A stretch of DNA of 64,000 bases from an uncultured bacterium (GTDB lineage: Bacteria; Verrucomicrobiota; Lentisphaeria; Victivallales; UBA1829): the NCBI GenBank assembly GCA_902774245.1, contig CACYHQ010000008.1:62001-126000 (forward strand), read 5' to 3'. Made by a program: the position numbers and the translations under genes. Every line of letters starts with the position of its first letter. The first letter of the stretch is position 1. Of the stretch, positions 25,337 to 32,967 are shown one piece after another. The notes under the pieces were generated by a model. It had not been told where the DNA came from and made no database searches. It was given only the letters and a program-made list of their open reading frames with translations.

Positions 25337-25758
25337 AGCCCGGCGAACAGTTCACCTGTCCTGCCTGCGGCTTCACCGCGTTCGCGAAACTCGAAAAGCT
25401 CCTTGACGGCTGGGACGTGAAGGGCGAGCATCTGGTCTGCTCGGTCTGCGGCGCGGATGCGGGCGCTCCCGATGCCCTGAAACCGGGGGATGCCGCCTCG
25501 ACCTCCGCCGGACGCAAGGCGCTGGACGCGCTGTTCGGCAACGATGAATCCGCCGAAAAAAAGACCTCGATTTTAGATATGGACACCCCGTCGGAACACC
25601 GTTTCTGCCGGGACTGCGCCCATTCGCTCGTGAACGCCTTCGCCGTGATCTGCACGCGCAAGCACTGCGAGGTGCAGCCGATGGACGATTGTCCGGACTA
25701 CGAAAAACGCCCGGACCAGCCCCCTTTCTCCTCGAAATCCATTTTGGATTTCAAGTGA
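25333..25758 (+). CDS. Small double zinc-ribbon protein
   Basis: 141 aa. Two zinc-binding pairs lie near the start (CPACG at about 9, CSVCG at about 36) and a separate C-terminal Cys group (CRDCAH, CTRKHC, CPDY) at about 97-128. There is no enzyme motif, and it is probably a cytoplasmic nucleic-acid or protein-binding protein. It starts in the stop codon of the permease gene. I do not recognise the family. Confidence 0.7.
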   Translation: MKPGEQFTCPACGFTAFAKLEKLLDGWDVKGEHLVCSVCGADAGAPDALKPGDAASTSAGRKALDALFGNDESAEKKTSILDMDTPSEHRFCRDCAHSLVNAFAVICTRKHCEVQPMDDCPDYEKRPDQPPFSSKSILDFK

Positions 25759-25869
25759 TTACATATCACTACTGTCCGGTAAAAGTTTTGGGTAATGATT
25801 GAAAACGTCGGCTCCTGCGCTATGTTAAAGAGCGCTAACAACCTCAATATAAACGTAGGAGACCCGACA

Positions 25870-26019
25870 ATGTACTGCTATAGCATCTTTCAGCATCTTT
25901 TCAAGTTTATTCCCCGATATCGTTTTGAAAAAAGCGTGGAAAAACATTCCGGCGACCGTTACTGCAAGCATTTTACCGCCATCCGTCAACTCAAAACGAT
26001 TCTTTATGCTGATCTTCAA
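25870..26019 (+). pseudogene. 5' fragment of an IS4-family (DUF4372-type) transposase
   Basis: About 50 residues: an N-terminal FxHLFKFIPRYRFEKSVEKH followed by SGDRYCKHFTAIRQL match the N-terminal DUF4372 domain of IS4-type transposases (FIPRYxFxxxVxxxxGDxYxKxF) as I remember it. ATG at 25870 with GTAGGAG upstream. The DDE catalytic domain is missing: at about 26020 the sequence changes to unrelated DNA. The upstream 25760-25869 may hold the IS left flank. It is a dead remnant of a mobile element. Confidence 0.75.
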
Positions 26020-26144
26020 GTAAGCCCCCCAACTCCGATGCCCCCGAACAGTATGCCGTGCTCGTACGATCCGGCGCGTTCCTTGACCTCCCCTCGGAAC
26101 GCATCTTCGAGGAGAAAGGGAAAGGCGTTCTCGCCGCGTTATGA
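26013..26144 (+). pseudogene. C-terminal relic of an unidentified gene fused to the IS fragment
   Basis: In another frame than the transposase, 26013-26144 reads 43 codons that look like a normal protein end (SDAPEQYAVLVRSGAFLDLP, then RIFEEKGKGVLAAL and stop). There is no start. It is most likely the tail of a gene disrupted when the IS element inserted and decayed. Family unknown. Confidence 0.45.
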
Positions 26145-26175
26145 CATAATGCTCCGGCTGCGCGCCTGAAAAGAA

Positions 26176-26225
26176 ACCGGCCCCAGATCCTCCGCGTTCA
26201 GAGGATCGGAACCCGGTCTTTTTTC
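26176..26225 (+). terminator. Rho-independent terminator
   Basis: Outer stem ACCGG (26176-26180) with CCGGT (26213-26217), inner stem GATCCTC (26186-26192) with GAGGATC (26201-26207), then a run of T at 26219-26224. On the minus strand the exit is also T-rich, so it may serve the convergent GH43 gene as well. Confidence 0.75.
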
Positions 26226-26289
26226 CGGGGAAGCTCCTGCGGATCGGGTCTCAGCCCCGTTTATGCGCGAGCGGGCTTCGGCATACGGA

Positions 26290-27651
26290 TCATTTGAACT
26301 GCACCCAGTCGACGTGCATCAGGACTCCGTCGGGCATCGTGACGAAGAGATTGTGCACGCCCTTCAGCTGTTTCAGGACGGCGGCGGAGGCGTCCTGCCA
26401 TTCGTCCTTGGCCACGATCGGGATCTTCGCGATCAGTTCGCCGTCCACGGCGTCCGCATGGAACTCGATGGTCCCGCTTCCGCCGACGCGCGCAAACACG
26501 TGAACGATCGCGGTCGACAGGTCTTTTTCGCCGAAATCCACGCGGTCGTATTCGATCCAGATCGGACGGCGGTAGTTGTCCTTGTTGCGGAACACGGTCT
26601 TCCATCCGGCGAACGGGTTTTCCGTGCGGTTGTATTCGACCCAGACGTGATTGGAGTCGCCGATGGCGGAGTAACGGTCGATCTGGATCTTATTGGTCGC
26701 CGGAGTGATGCCCACGCCGCGCTGCGTCGGGGTGATCTGCTGAATAGTCCCGTCTTCGTTGAACGTCAGATATTCCGCGCAGATGGAACGGTTCACATCA
26801 TGTTCGCGGCAGTAGTCGTTGTGGTGGTAGAAGAAATACCACTGGCCCTTGTACTCCACGACGGAATGATGGTTCGTCCAGCAGTCAGTGTTCTGCTCCA
26901 TGATCTTGCCTTTGTATTCGAACGGTCCCATCGGGCTGTCGCCCATGCAGTAGCAGATGCACTCCGTCTGCCGTTCACACCACGGGAAGGAATAGTAGTA
27001 TTTGCCGTTGCGCTTGAACATGAACGGGCCTTCCTTCAGGCCGTTTCTCGGCACATTGTGATTGACCGTGACGATCTCGGAATCGAGCTCCACCATGTTG
27101 TCTTTGAGGCGCGCGACGACAAGGACGTTGCCCTGTGCCTGCCAGGTCAGATACGGCGTGCCGTCGTCGTCGATGAAGATGCACGGATCAATGCCGTTCA
27201 CGCCGGGGATCGGCTTTTCCTGCGGTACATACGGGCCTTCGGGGTTGTCGGCTATCGCCACGCCGATCGCGTTGCGTCCGTCTTTCTGGTGAGCCGGGAA
27301 ATAAAAATAGTATTTGCCGTTTTTGAAATTGCAGTCGGGCGCCCACATGGAATAGCTCTTGCCGTCCACCCACGGCACCTTTTCCTGGTCCACGATCACG
27401 CCGTGATCGGTCCAGTCGAACAGGTTTTCGGACGAATACACATGGTAATCCGGCATATTGAAACCCCTTTTATTCCGGGATCCAGGAGGCGCCGGAATAT
27501 CGTGCGACGGGAAAACGTAGATCTTTCCGTTGAACACATGGGCGGACGGGTCGGCGGAGAACGCACCGGAAATCAGCGGATTCTCAGCGAACGCAGGGAC
27601 CGCAATCAAGGCCGCTAATGCTGCGATACAGAGGTTTTTGAAGAGTTTCAT
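26290..27651 (-). CDS. Secreted GH43 glycosidase with C-terminal CBM6-like domain
   Basis: 453 aa. The signal peptide is MKLFKNLCIAALAALIAVPAFA. The five-bladed propeller of GH43 (arabinofuranosidase/xylosidase clan) follows, with all three acidic residues recognisable: base Asp in FSADPSAHVF, pKa-tuning Asp in NGIDPCIFIDDDG, and acid Glu in LKEGPFMFKRNGKYY. A beta-sandwich from about 320 (RYSAIGDSNHVWVEY and the end LMHVDWVQFK) looks like CBM6. The ATG at 27651 follows AGGAAGG. It has its own promoter and terminator context. The exact substrate (arabinan, xylan or other) is not readable. Confidence 0.88.
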   Translation of the reverse strand: MKLFKNLCIAALAALIAVPAFAENPLISGAFSADPSAHVFNGKIYVFPSHDIPAPPGSRNKRGFNMPDYHVYSSENLFDWTDHGVIVDQEKVPWVDGKSYSMWAPDCNFKNGKYYFYFPAHQKDGRNAIGVAIADNPEGPYVPQEKPIPGVNGIDPCIFIDDDGTPYLTWQAQGNVLVVARLKDNMVELDSEIVTVNHNVPRNGLKEGPFMFKRNGKYYYSFPWCERQTECICYCMGDSPMGPFEYKGKIMEQNTDCWTNHHSVVEYKGQWYFFYHHNDYCREHDVNRSICAEYLTFNEDGTIQQITPTQRGVGITPATNKIQIDRYSAIGDSNHVWVEYNRTENPFAGWKTVFRNKDNYRRPIWIEYDRVDFGEKDLSTAIVHVFARVGGSGTIEFHADAVDGELIAKIPIVAKDEWQDASAAVLKQLKGVHNLFVTMPDGVLMHVDWVQFK

Positions 27652-27757
27652 GGTTTGAGCCTTCCTGTTTGAAATGGTTGTGTTTCTTGTGGCTTTTTCA
27701 AAAAAGAAAAGCCCCGAGGGAGCAGGCGGATTCCTTGCGGAACCCCCGTTTGCCTCT

Positions 27758-27786
27758 AATATACATCCTGCATCTTTGGTTTGCAA
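27758..27786 (-). promoter_or_regulatory. Promoter of the first GH43 gene
   Basis: On the minus strand: TTGCAA (27781-27786), a 17-base spacer, and TATATT (27758-27763), about 105 bases before the start codon. Confidence 0.75.
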
Positions 27787-27820
27787 GTGATGATTCGTGC
27801 GGTTTTTTTATGAATCACGA

Positions 27821-27876
27821 TAAAAAAACTGCCGGACATCTCGTCCATCCGTGAGGAAGACGAAAACATCCGGCAG
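27821..27876 (-). terminator. Terminator of the second GH43 gene
   Basis: On the minus strand CTGCCGGA (27869-27876) pairs with TCCGGCAG (27829-27836) and is followed by seven T. It is a rather long 32-base loop. It separates the two GH43 transcription units. Confidence 0.7.
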
Positions 27877-27911
27877 AATTCAGTGCGGGCTTGGAGTTTG
27901 CCCGTTATCCG

Positions 27912-30539
27912 TTATTTTTTGTCAATGTAGACGACGATCTTGCCTTTCTCCTTGCCCGGGATGACCTTCATGCGGAGGGTACCGGTGACCTTGGTGCCGA
28001 CGCCGAGCTTGGTGAGCGGGACGTCAAGAGTGGCCTTCGGATTGTCCTCGTTGGAAATGAGTTCCTTCTCGGTCAGCTCGCCTCTCCAGAGATTGGGGCC
28101 GTAGGAGTGGGTGAGGTTCCAGTTGCCGGGCGTGATGTCTTCGAACACGTATTCGTCGACGCCTTCCTTGAGCATTACGATCGTGTTGCCGGCCTGGTTG
28201 TAGCTGGAGAAGCCGCCCATTCCGCCGCCACGGCCGCCGCCGAGCTGGAGTTCAGCGCCGGTGCCGATGGTGGCGAGGGGGTTCTCGCGATACTGCGGAA
28301 GTCCGCTGGAGAACGCCTCGATCTCGAAGTAATACTTCTCGGGAGCGGTGTTCAGGCTGTGCATGTAGAGCTTGTTGTCGCCGTAGACGATGTAGCTGTT
28401 GTACAGCTTGTTCGGCTCGATGCCGTAGCGCACCACGTATCCGTCCGCGCCTTCCACAGGCGTCCAGAGGAGATTGGCCTCGCGGAGATCCTCAGGATTG
28501 CGGACGGCCTTGAAGTCCGTGACTTTCGTGGTCTTCATCTTGTCGGTGGTACCGAAGATGCGGAGATCCTTGATGGCGAAGAGAGAGTTGTCATAGGTCG
28601 CGATGTTGGTGACCTTGACGTAACGCGCCTTCACCGGCGTTTCGAACTCGTTGTAGTCATGCTTGAGCTCAAGGTTGTTCTCGGGCTTGTCGATGACCTT
28701 GGTCCAGTTGGTGCCGTCGGTGGAGACTTCGACTTTGTAGCACTGGTAACGGGTATCGGGACCGGTCGTGCGACCGCCGCCCATGCCGCCGAAGCCGCCC
28801 ATCATGCCGCCGCCGAAACCACCCATGCCGCCCATGCCGCCAGCGGGAGCGCCGCCCTGTCCCTGGGGACGAGGACGATTCTGGCCGCCCTGGCCACCGA
28901 CAGGCGCAGCAGCGCCGGGAGCGCCGCCGAATCCGCCGAAGCCGCCCATGCCACCGGCAGGAGCAGCACCGGCACCGGGACCGCCAGCGGGAGCACCGCC
29001 GCCAAAGCCGCCGAAACCACCGAATCCACCAGCAGGAGCGCCGCCTGCGGGAGCACCACCGGGAGCAGCACCAGCACCGGGAGCACCGCCGCCGAAACCA
29101 CCAAATCCGCCCATGCCGCCAGCAGGAGCGCCGCCGCCGAATCCGCCGAAGCCGCCCATGCCACCGGCAGGAGCAGCACCAGCACCAGCGGGAGCACCGC
29201 CGCCGAAGCCGCCCATGCCACCGCCGAAACCACCGGCAGGAGCGCCGCCCTGACCGGCCGGACGATTACCGCCCTGACGGTTACCTCCGGCCGTGGCCTG
29301 CGGGGCTCTGACCTGGTCCCAGTTCAGCTGGATGGCGTTGATGCTGGCCTCGCCGCCGAGGTCGACCATGAAATATTCGCCGGGATTGCTCGTCTCGGCC
29401 GCCCAGCAGGTGAGGAAGTCCTCGTCGAGGGCGTTGACCGCGGGATGGTTGGCAGCGGTGGAGGAGACTTCGGTGCGCTTCTTGTAGGAGAGAAGTTTCC
29501 AGTTGGTATAATTGTCCGCGCCGCCGACCTTGCGGTCGTTCGGGAAATACTGCGGATAATCGCCGTAGGCGGTGTCGGAATACATCACGCCGTCCTTGTC
29601 CACGGCCGTCGGGAAGATCGCGAGCTCGGAGCCGCGTCCGTTTTCGCCGTAGTGGGCCGGGATCATGCAGATGGTCCAGAGGTTGCCCTTCTTGTCGTGG
29701 AAGGTGCTGCCGTGTCCGGCGCCGACCTCGAAGCCGCTGGTCTTGAAGGTCAGCGGGTTGTGTTCGGAATAGACGAACGGTCCGGTGGGGCTGTCGGAGA
29801 CGTACACGCCGTGGGAGTAGGAAATGAACTCAAGGCCGATGGCGGCGTACTGCAGATAGTACTTGCCGTTGTGCTTGGTCATCCAGGGACCTTCGATCCA
29901 GGGAAACTCCTCGGGACCGTAGTCGCGGCGGCCGTTGAAGATGGAGTAGATGACGTCCTCGGGCTTGCGCGCCTCGAAGCCGTGGTTCTTGATGTCGCTG
30001 AAGAACAGCGGAATGGGTTCGGCCTTTTCCTTGAAGGTCTTGGTGTCGAGTTCGACGACCTGGAACGGCATGATCTGGGACCAGCCGAAATAGAGATACA
30101 GACGGTCGCCGTCGGCGAACAGGTTCGCGTCGCCGTAGCGGTCGCTGCTGAGCTCGCCGATCTTCTCCCAGGTGCCGGCCTTGGGATCGATCGCCTTGTA
30201 GACGTTGCGGTTGTTCATCGAGCAGCCGATGAGCTCGCCCTGGAACTCCACGACGGAGACGACGCCGGCGGGATAGTTGGGGGCGTCGACATAGGTCCAG
30301 TTCTGGAAATCCGGGGAGTACCAGTAGCCTCTGCGATGCGAGACGAACAGATAGTAGTCGTCCTTGTAGATGAGGACGACGGGCTCGCCGCCGCGAACGC
30401 CGCGCTCATGTCCGACGAGGACGTCGAGGGGGTTTGCGAAGGTGTGTTTCGGCTTCGTCGACGTCTGCGCGTACGCCGTGAGGCCGAGGGACAGGGCGCC
30501 TGTCATTGCAAGCGCGATCAGCAGTTTGGAGTGTTTCAT
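27912..30539 (-). CDS. Secreted GH43-like protein with a discoidin domain split by a Gly/Ala/Pro-rich insert
   Basis: 875 aa. Signal peptide MKHSKLLIALAMTGALSLGLTAYAQ. A GH43-like propeller spans about 35-355: WIEGPWMTKHNGKYYL carries the likely acid Glu, while the usual base Asp position reads GGEPVVLIYK (Glu). A discoidin (F5/8C) domain starts at about 362 (ANHPAVNALDEDFLTCW) and is broken at about 410 by some 180 low-complexity residues of G, A, P, F and M. It resumes at about 592 (RYQCYKVEVSTDGTNWTKVI to IKDLRIFG). A fibronectin-III-like segment and a beta-rich tail follow. ATG at 30539 with AGAGG upstream. It probably binds and trims plant or host glycan. Confidence 0.82.
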   Translation of the reverse strand: MKHSKLLIALAMTGALSLGLTAYAQTSTKPKHTFANPLDVLVGHERGVRGGEPVVLIYKDDYYLFVSHRRGYWYSPDFQNWTYVDAPNYPAGVVSVVEFQGELIGCSMNNRNVYKAIDPKAGTWEKIGELSSDRYGDANLFADGDRLYLYFGWSQIMPFQVVELDTKTFKEKAEPIPLFFSDIKNHGFEARKPEDVIYSIFNGRRDYGPEEFPWIEGPWMTKHNGKYYLQYAAIGLEFISYSHGVYVSDSPTGPFVYSEHNPLTFKTSGFEVGAGHGSTFHDKKGNLWTICMIPAHYGENGRGSELAIFPTAVDKDGVMYSDTAYGDYPQYFPNDRKVGGADNYTNWKLLSYKKRTEVSSTAANHPAVNALDEDFLTCWAAETSNPGEYFMVDLGGEASINAIQLNWDQVRAPQATAGGNRQGGNRPAGQGGAPAGGFGGGMGGFGGGAPAGAGAAPAGGMGGFGGFGGGAPAGGMGGFGGFGGGAPGAGAAPGGAPAGGAPAGGFGGFGGFGGGAPAGGPGAGAAPAGGMGGFGGFGGAPGAAAPVGGQGGQNRPRPQGQGGAPAGGMGGMGGFGGGMMGGFGGMGGGRTTGPDTRYQCYKVEVSTDGTNWTKVIDKPENNLELKHDYNEFETPVKARYVKVTNIATYDNSLFAIKDLRIFGTTDKMKTTKVTDFKAVRNPEDLREANLLWTPVEGADGYVVRYGIEPNKLYNSYIVYGDNKLYMHSLNTAPEKYYFEIEAFSSGLPQYRENPLATIGTGAELQLGGGRGGGMGGFSSYNQAGNTIVMLKEGVDEYVFEDITPGNWNLTHSYGPNLWRGELTEKELISNEDNPKATLDVPLTKLGVGTKVTGTLRMKVIPGKEKGKIVVYIDKK
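28765..29310 (-). repeat. Coding low-complexity tract (Gly-Ala-Pro-Phe repeats)
   Basis: Degenerate repeats of GGFGGFGGGAPAGG type inside the GH43-like gene. A segment of about 48 bases at 28923-28970 recurs at 29133-29180, exactly 210 bases (70 codons) apart and in frame, which shows growth by internal duplication. Confidence 0.85.
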
Positions 30540-30629
30540 AGGGGAACCTCTATCGATTCGTTTTTGATTATGATTGAGTGGTTGGTTGTTTTCGAGGCAG
30601 AATCGCCGGGTGCGAATCTTTATCACCAT

Positions 30630-30658
30630 ATAATATGCCTGTCTGCGGTGTTTGTCAA
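30630..30658 (-). promoter_or_regulatory. Promoter of the second GH43 gene
   Basis: On the minus strand: consensus TTGACA (30653-30658), a 17-base spacer and TATTAT (30630-30635), about 90 bases before the start. It is the strongest sigma70-like match in the window. Confidence 0.8.
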
Positions 30659-30798
30659 GGCCGCTTTATGAGAAAAAATGTATTTTCTATGTTATTTTCT
30701 GAATGATTTTTCCTGGTCGCCACGAGGAAAAACACAGTCAACGAACATACCTGACGCATTTTTGAGGGATGACTTGAATTTCTTTTTGAAATGACGAT

Positions 30799-30811
30799 GT
30801 GAATAATTCAC
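30799..30811. promoter_or_regulatory. Possible operator palindrome upstream of the DeoR gene
   Basis: GTGAATAATTCAC is a perfect 6-bp inverted repeat around one base. It lies 10 bases upstream of the -35 of the deoR promoter, between that promoter and the divergent GH43 gene. A DeoR-type autoregulator could bind here; this is inference. Confidence 0.4.
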
Positions 30812-30820
30812 AAAACATGT

Positions 30821-30849
30821 TTGATTTCATCTTGTTCCTGTGATACATT
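30821..30849 (+). promoter_or_regulatory. Promoter of the deoR-E2-E3-E1 gene run
   Basis: TTGATT (30821-30826), a 17-base spacer and TACATT (30844-30849), with TGTGA just before the -10. It leaves a 5' leader of about 90 bases before the ATG at 30949. Confidence 0.65.
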
Positions 30850-30948
30850 AATATGCCTCCCGCCGTGCCGTTTCCCGTTGCGGGACGAATTTGGACTGAA
30901 GCGCAAACCGAACTCAAAATGCCGTTCAACCACGCAGAGGACAGACCG

Positions 30949-31707
30949 ATGAAGGAAAGACAGGAAGCCATCAAACGCTATATCGAACGAAAAAGCGACG
31001 TGACGCTGGCCGAGCTCACCAAGGAGTTTTCCGACTGGTCGGAGATGACGATTCGCCGTGACCTGGAGTTTCTGGAGCAGAGACGGTTCCTGATTCGCAC
31101 GAAACGCGGTGCGCGCATCATGCCGACGAGCTATGAAGTGAGCGTGGGCATGTACGGCGAACGGGAAAAACGCAACTGCGACCTGAAACAGGAGATCGCG
31201 GCGAAGGCGGCGGCGCTGGTCGAGACCGACATCAGCATGTACCTCGACGCCGGTTCTACTGCGATGATGCTGGCGCGCGAGCTCCCGGACCGCAACCTGA
31301 TCATCACCACGTCCGCTCCTAACATCGGGATTGAGATCGTGCTCAAGAAGAAGAATCCGACGGTCATCCTGCTCGGCGGGACGCTCCAGCGGAAAACGAT
31401 CTCCACGTGTGGCCTGAACGTGCTGGATCAGCTCAAGACGCTGAACATCGATACGGCGTTCGTGTGCGCGTCCGGCTACACCGACGCGACCGGTTTTTCC
31501 GTCGGCGGCCAGCACGAATGCGTGCTGAAACGCGCGATCATCGCATCCGCGCGGCGCGTGATCATGCTGATGGACAGCTCGAAACTGAACTCGATCCTGC
31601 CGTTCACGTTCGCGCAGCTCTCCGACATCGACACGATCGTGACGGACTCGAAAGCGCCGGAATCCATCAAGGCGGCGTTCCGCGCGGCGGGCGTTCACGT
31701 GCTCTAA
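30949..31707 (+). CDS. DeoR/GlpR family transcriptional regulator
   Basis: 252 aa. The N-terminal helix-turn-helix is MKERQEAIKRYIERKSDVTL, then ELTKEFSDWSEMTIRRDLEFLEQ. The C-terminal DeoR sugar-phosphate sensor domain has YLDAGSTAMMLARELPDR, ITTSAPNIG, LLGGTL and the end MDSSKLNSILPF. The start at 30949 is chosen for the AGAGGA site; the frame is open further upstream but without HTH sequence. It lies 24 bases before the E2 gene, so it may control the dehydrogenase genes, perhaps in answer to a sugar phosphate. Confidence 0.88.
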   Translation: MKERQEAIKRYIERKSDVTLAELTKEFSDWSEMTIRRDLEFLEQRRFLIRTKRGARIMPTSYEVSVGMYGEREKRNCDLKQEIAAKAAALVETDISMYLDAGSTAMMLARELPDRNLIITTSAPNIGIEIVLKKKNPTVILLGGTLQRKTISTCGLNVLDQLKTLNIDTAFVCASGYTDATGFSVGGQHECVLKRAIIASARRVIMLMDSSKLNSILPFTFAQLSDIDTIVTDSKAPESIKAAFRAAGVHVL

Positions 31708-31731
31708 GTTCAAACCAAACGGATCCCGATT

Positions 31732-32928
31732 ATGCTGAATGTGATCAGGATGCCCCAGATGGGCGTCTCCGACGAGAGCGCGATCCTGTCGAAATGGCTG
31801 GTCCGCGAGGGAGAACATATCCGCAAAGGGCAGCCTGTATTTTCCCTCGAAACGGACAAAGCGACGTTCCAGTATGAAGCGGAATCGGATGGGTTCCTCG
31901 TGCGGTTTCTGACCGGAGAAGGCGAGGAAGCCGCGGTCGGAAGTCCGGTCGGCATCCTGTCCGACACAAAGGATTTCGAAGAATCCGAGCTGGAGGCGAT
32001 GTTGAATGAAATGGACAAACCGGCTGAAAAACAGCAAAGTCCGGCATGTATCGAAGCCGACAGTCCGCGGGAAGATGAAACGGACTCCGCATCTGAACGG
32101 GTTTTCGCTCCAAACAAGCCGGATGCGAAACAGAAGGTGTCGCCCCGTGCCAGAAAAACGGCAAACGAGCTTGGCGTGGATTTAAGCACGATTCAAACAG
32201 GCAGCGGACCGGACGGGCGTATCCTTGAGCGTGACGTATTGAACGTGGGTCAAAATGAAGTTGGGCAAAAAACACGCGGGATTTACTCCGGACGTCCGCT
32301 GACAATCGCCGACCGGATCAATATACGTTCGATTTGCGCGAAAGAAGCAGGACAGACCGGATTCGTCAGCAGAACGTTCGATGCCGGAAACGTACTCGCG
32401 GCATGCACGCCTCAAAACAAGCTCGCGCCCGGCACGGTGATCTGTCATGAACTTGCGCAACTTCTGGTCAAGACCCCCGAACTGAACGCGCGGCGTCATA
32501 ACGATAAAATTTACGAATACAATACGGTGCATCTGCGTCTGAACGTGGAAACGTCGTCCGGCCCGATGAAACCGGTCATCCGCAGTGCGGAAGCATACAC
32601 GGCGGATGAACTATCTGTGTTGATTCGCAATGCAACGGAACGATGTAAAGGGTTCGCCTCGAAACCGCAGGAGTTTCAGGGAGGAACGTTCACCGTGGCG
32701 GATTTGAGCGGATACGGGGTCGATTCCTTCACGCCGGAGCTGACGCCGCCGGAACTCTGCGCGCTCGGAATCGGCGCTGTGACCATGCAGACAAAAATCG
32801 ACGAACAAGGCGGAATCAAGGCACATCCGGCGATCCGGCTGACTCTCATCTATGACCGCGCAGGCATCGATATGATCCGTGCGGCAAGATTTCTGAACGA
32901 ACTTGCGCTTCAACTCGAACAGTGTTGA
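31732..32928 (+). CDS. E2 (dihydrolipoamide acyltransferase)-like protein lacking the catalytic His
   Basis: 398 aa. A lipoyl domain at 1-77 has lipoyl Lys43 in ETDKATFQYE. An acidic linker and a peripheral-subunit-binding domain follow at about 138-172 (VSPRARKTANELGVDL, GRILERDVLN), then an acyltransferase-like C-domain (about 180-398). The catalytic HxxxDG motif is not there: the matching stretch reads YDRAGIDMIRAARFL, with Arg at the His position and Met for Gly, although the Asp is kept. It may therefore be a structural or lipoyl carrier, or have altered chemistry. It precedes E3 and E1 in one operon. Confidence 0.82.
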   Translation: MLNVIRMPQMGVSDESAILSKWLVREGEHIRKGQPVFSLETDKATFQYEAESDGFLVRFLTGEGEEAAVGSPVGILSDTKDFEESELEAMLNEMDKPAEKQQSPACIEADSPREDETDSASERVFAPNKPDAKQKVSPRARKTANELGVDLSTIQTGSGPDGRILERDVLNVGQNEVGQKTRGIYSGRPLTIADRINIRSICAKEAGQTGFVSRTFDAGNVLAACTPQNKLAPGTVICHELAQLLVKTPELNARRHNDKIYEYNTVHLRLNVETSSGPMKPVIRSAEAYTADELSVLIRNATERCKGFASKPQEFQGGTFTVADLSGYGVDSFTPELTPPELCALGIGAVTMQTKIDEQGGIKAHPAIRLTLIYDRAGIDMIRAARFLNELALQLEQC

Positions 32929-32967
32929 ACAAAACATCAAAAACGAACTTCATATAAGGGTGAAAAC

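Noticed and set aside
28768-29253. Pro-rich plus-strand protein (repeats of PPKPP)
   Set aside because: It is the complement of the Gly-rich tract of the GH43-like gene, with no start signal or promoter.
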